Positions 21,568-23,172 of a DNA stretch of 23,172 bases are shown here, piece by piece (within the stretch, counting starts at the first letter, position 1; the number at the start of each line of letters is the position of its first letter). The translations under genes were made by a program, and so were the position numbers. The notes beneath the pieces were generated by a model. The model had not been told where the DNA came from and did not search any database. It saw only the letters and a program-made list of their open reading frames with translations. Origin of the DNA: an uncultured Clostridium sp. (GTDB lineage Bacteria > Bacillota > Clostridia > Clostridiales > Clostridiaceae); assembly GCA_900548455.1 (NCBI GenBank), contig URKQ01000045.1, forward strand, positions 1-23,172, read 5' to 3'.

Positions 21568-23040
21568 ATGAAAAAAGTAAATGAAACAGTAGAAAAAGTA
21601 TTTGGAAAATATCCTGAAAAAATCCTTCAATTTGGAGAAGGCAATTTCTTAAGAGCTTTTACTGATTGGATGATAAACAAAGCTAATGAAAATGAAGTAT
21701 ATAAAGGCAGCATCGTTCTATGCCAACCAATAGCCCTTGGTCTTGCGGATCTAATTAATAACCAAGATGGTGTTTATACTCTAGCTATGAGAGGTATAGA
21801 AAATGGCAATGCCGTTGAAAAAATAGAAAAAATAACATCAGTTTCAAGATGTATTAATCCTTATAATGATTACAATGCATTAATGGAGATAGCTAGAAGT
21901 AATGACTTAGAAGTTGTTATATCTAATACTACTGAAGCAGGTATTACTTATAAAGCTGGTGATAAGTTAACAGACACTCCACCTTCTTCTTTCCCTGCTA
22001 AAGTTACAGCTTTACTTTATGAAAGATATAAAGCTTTTAATGGAGATACTACCAAAGGCCTATTATTTTTACCGGTAGAATTAATCGATAACAATGGTGC
22101 TGAACTTAAAAGAATTGTTTTACAGTATGCTAATGAATGGGAGCTTGGAAACGAATTCATATCTTGGATAGAAACTGCTAATAAATTTACTAGTACTTTA
22201 GTAGATAGAATAGTAACCGGTTATCCTAAAGATCAAATTGGTTACTTTGAAGAAAAATTAGGCTATAAAGATAATATAATTGTTACAAGTGAATTATTTA
22301 ATTTATGGGTAATAGAAGGTAAAAAGGAATGGTCAAATATATTACCTATACATAAAACTGATGCAAACGTTATATGGACTGAAGATGTAAAGCCTTACAA
22401 AAAGAGAAAAGTTAGAATTTTAAATGGAGCTCATACTTCAACTGTACTAGCTGCTTATTTAGCTGGTCATAACATAGTTCTAGACTTTATGAATGATTCT
22501 ACATTCAAAAAATTCTTAGATAAAATAATTTATGATGAAATTATACCAACATTAGATCTTCCAAAAGAAGAACTTGAAAGTTTTGCAGCAGCTGTTTCTG
22601 ATAGATTCTCAAATCCATACATAAAACATAAATTACTTGATATATCATTAAACTCATGCTCTAAATTTAATGCAAGATGTATGCCTTCTTTGCTAGGATA
22701 TATAGATACTACTAATGAGATACCAAAATGTTTATCTTTTTCTTTAGCTGCATTTATAAAATTCTATCAAGGTGAAATGACGGAAAGTGGCTATATTGGA
22801 AAAAGAGCTGATGGAACTACATATCAAATAAAAGATAGTGAAGAAGTACTTAATTTCTTTAATAATGTATGGAAAAATAAAAACTTCGATGAAATTGCAA
22901 CTGCAGTTCTTAAAAACACTGATTTTTGGAGTGGCAAAGATTTAACTGAAGTATCTGGCCTTAAAGAAACTGTTAAATCATATCTAGAAACTATGGAAAC
23001 AACTTCTATTGAAGAAATAATAAACTCTATAGTAAAATAG
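21568..23040 (+). CDS. uxaB: Tagaturonate reductase (altronate oxidoreductase)
   Basis: UxaB interconverts D-tagaturonate and D-altronate with NADH in hexuronate catabolism. The 490-residue length is right for UxaB. The N-terminal ILQFGEGNFLRAFTDWMI (19-36) is the nucleotide-binding start of this long-chain mannitol dehydrogenase family member, and the catalytic set Lys281, Asn286, His289 in K-V-R-I-L-N-G-A-H has the family spacing of +5 and +3. NTTEAGI at 120-126 is also typical of UxaB. Mannonate oxidoreductase UxuB is a related alternative, but the sequence looks more like UxaB. CGGAGG lies seven bases before the ATG. The operator upstream puts it in the same regulon as the dehydrogenase-TRAP operon. 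The next enzyme, altronate dehydratase, would be expected beyond the window end. Confidence 0.9.
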   Translation: MKKVNETVEKVFGKYPEKILQFGEGNFLRAFTDWMINKANENEVYKGSIVLCQPIALGLADLINNQDGVYTLAMRGIENGNAVEKIEKITSVSRCINPYNDYNALMEIARSNDLEVVISNTTEAGITYKAGDKLTDTPPSSFPAKVTALLYERYKAFNGDTTKGLLFLPVELIDNNGAELKRIVLQYANEWELGNEFISWIETANKFTSTLVDRIVTGYPKDQIGYFEEKLGYKDNIIVTSELFNLWVIEGKKEWSNILPIHKTDANVIWTEDVKPYKKRKVRILNGAHTSTVLAAYLAGHNIVLDFMNDSTFKKFLDKIIYDEIIPTLDLPKEELESFAAAVSDRFSNPYIKHKLLDISLNSCSKFNARCMPSLLGYIDTTNEIPKCLSFSLAAFIKFYQGEMTESGYIGKRADGTTYQIKDSEEVLNFFNNVWKNKNFDEIATAVLKNTDFWSGKDLTEVSGLKETVKSYLETMETTSIEEIINSIVK

Positions 23041-23089
23041 AGTGATCAAACGCACAAGTTATGCTAAACAGTAAATTAATAGCTTATGC

Positions 23090-23172
23090 ACGGCCTTTCC
23101 TAATGGGGGTTGGAAGGGGACTCTGTTCCCTCCTTGTTAAGGAGAGATACTCAAAGGGAACCATAAGGTTCC
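23090..23172 (+). repeat. Palindromic repeat, copy C (cut by window end)
   Basis: This begins 49 bp after uxaB with ACGGCCTTTCCTAA, the same start as copy B, continues through a GGGGA/TTCCC hairpin and an AAGGAGAGATACTC segment, and stops in the GGAACC/GGTTCC hairpin at the last base of the window. It aligns along its length with copy A in the same orientation. The 3' part is missing only because the window ends. Confidence 0.75.

Noticed and set aside
21397..21630. Minus-strand open frame between gntR and uxaB
   Set aside because: It overlaps the uxaB promoter, leader and start codon on the other strand, has low-complexity composition and resembles no family.
1..23172. CRISPR arrays, tRNA or rRNA genes
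   Set aside because: No regularly spaced direct repeats, cloverleaf with CCA-type end or rRNA-like conserved stretch was seen on either strand by eye.

Overview
This is an AT-rich, low-GC Gram-positive window. It has strong AGGAGG-type ribosome binding sites, short intergenic gaps and clostridial gene families (PAS-bearing Fe-only hydrogenase homologue with a SpoIIE-type phosphatase, NEAT-domain heme protein, UPF0158, short Hsp20). It most likely comes from a Clostridium sensu stricto or close relative; the species cannot be fixed from the sequence. Both ends lie inside copies of the same palindromic repeat, which suggests an assembly contig broken at repeats.

Layout. 1-1421: a repeat remnant, a SIMPL/DUF541 gene and a UPF0158 gene on the minus strand, each with a hairpin terminator. 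1727-3441: an MFS exporter and a small Hsp20 on the plus strand. 3465-6340: a two-gene minus-strand unit with a sensory-type hydrogenase homologue (two 4Fe-4S clusters, H-cluster domain, extra FeS domain, PAS) followed by a PP2C phosphatase. 6523-12583: two adjacent minus-strand operons, each preceded by Fur boxes. One is ygbA-like, DUF454/YbaN-like and a three-NEAT membrane-anchored surface protein. The other is a CydD-like/CydC-like heterodimeric ABC transporter. Together they form a probable iron/heme island. 12770-14490: a MerR/GyrI-type regulator converging on a nitroreductase whose promoter has the 19-bp spacer and central dyad typical of MerR control. 14555-16488: nagB-nagA for amino sugar use, with a copy of the palindromic repeat between the two genes. 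16589-23040: a sugar-acid locus with a TRAP transporter (dctP, dctQ, dctM), a zinc alcohol dehydrogenase, a divergent GntR/FCD regulator and a tagaturonate reductase (uxaB-like).

How the genes work together. The sugar-acid locus reads as one regulon: the palindrome TTGTATACAA overlaps the promoter of the dehydrogenase-TRAP operon and recurs upstream of uxaB. The most economical model is uptake of a hexonate such as L-galactonate or L-gulonate, oxidation at C5 to a ketouronate, and re-reduction by UxaB to an aldonate that can be dehydrated; the dehydratase and kinase would lie outside the window. In the iron island, three Fur boxes tie together a surface heme-binding protein, two small poorly characterised proteins and an exporter-fold ABC pair. 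That combination is the best candidate here for an under-described system.
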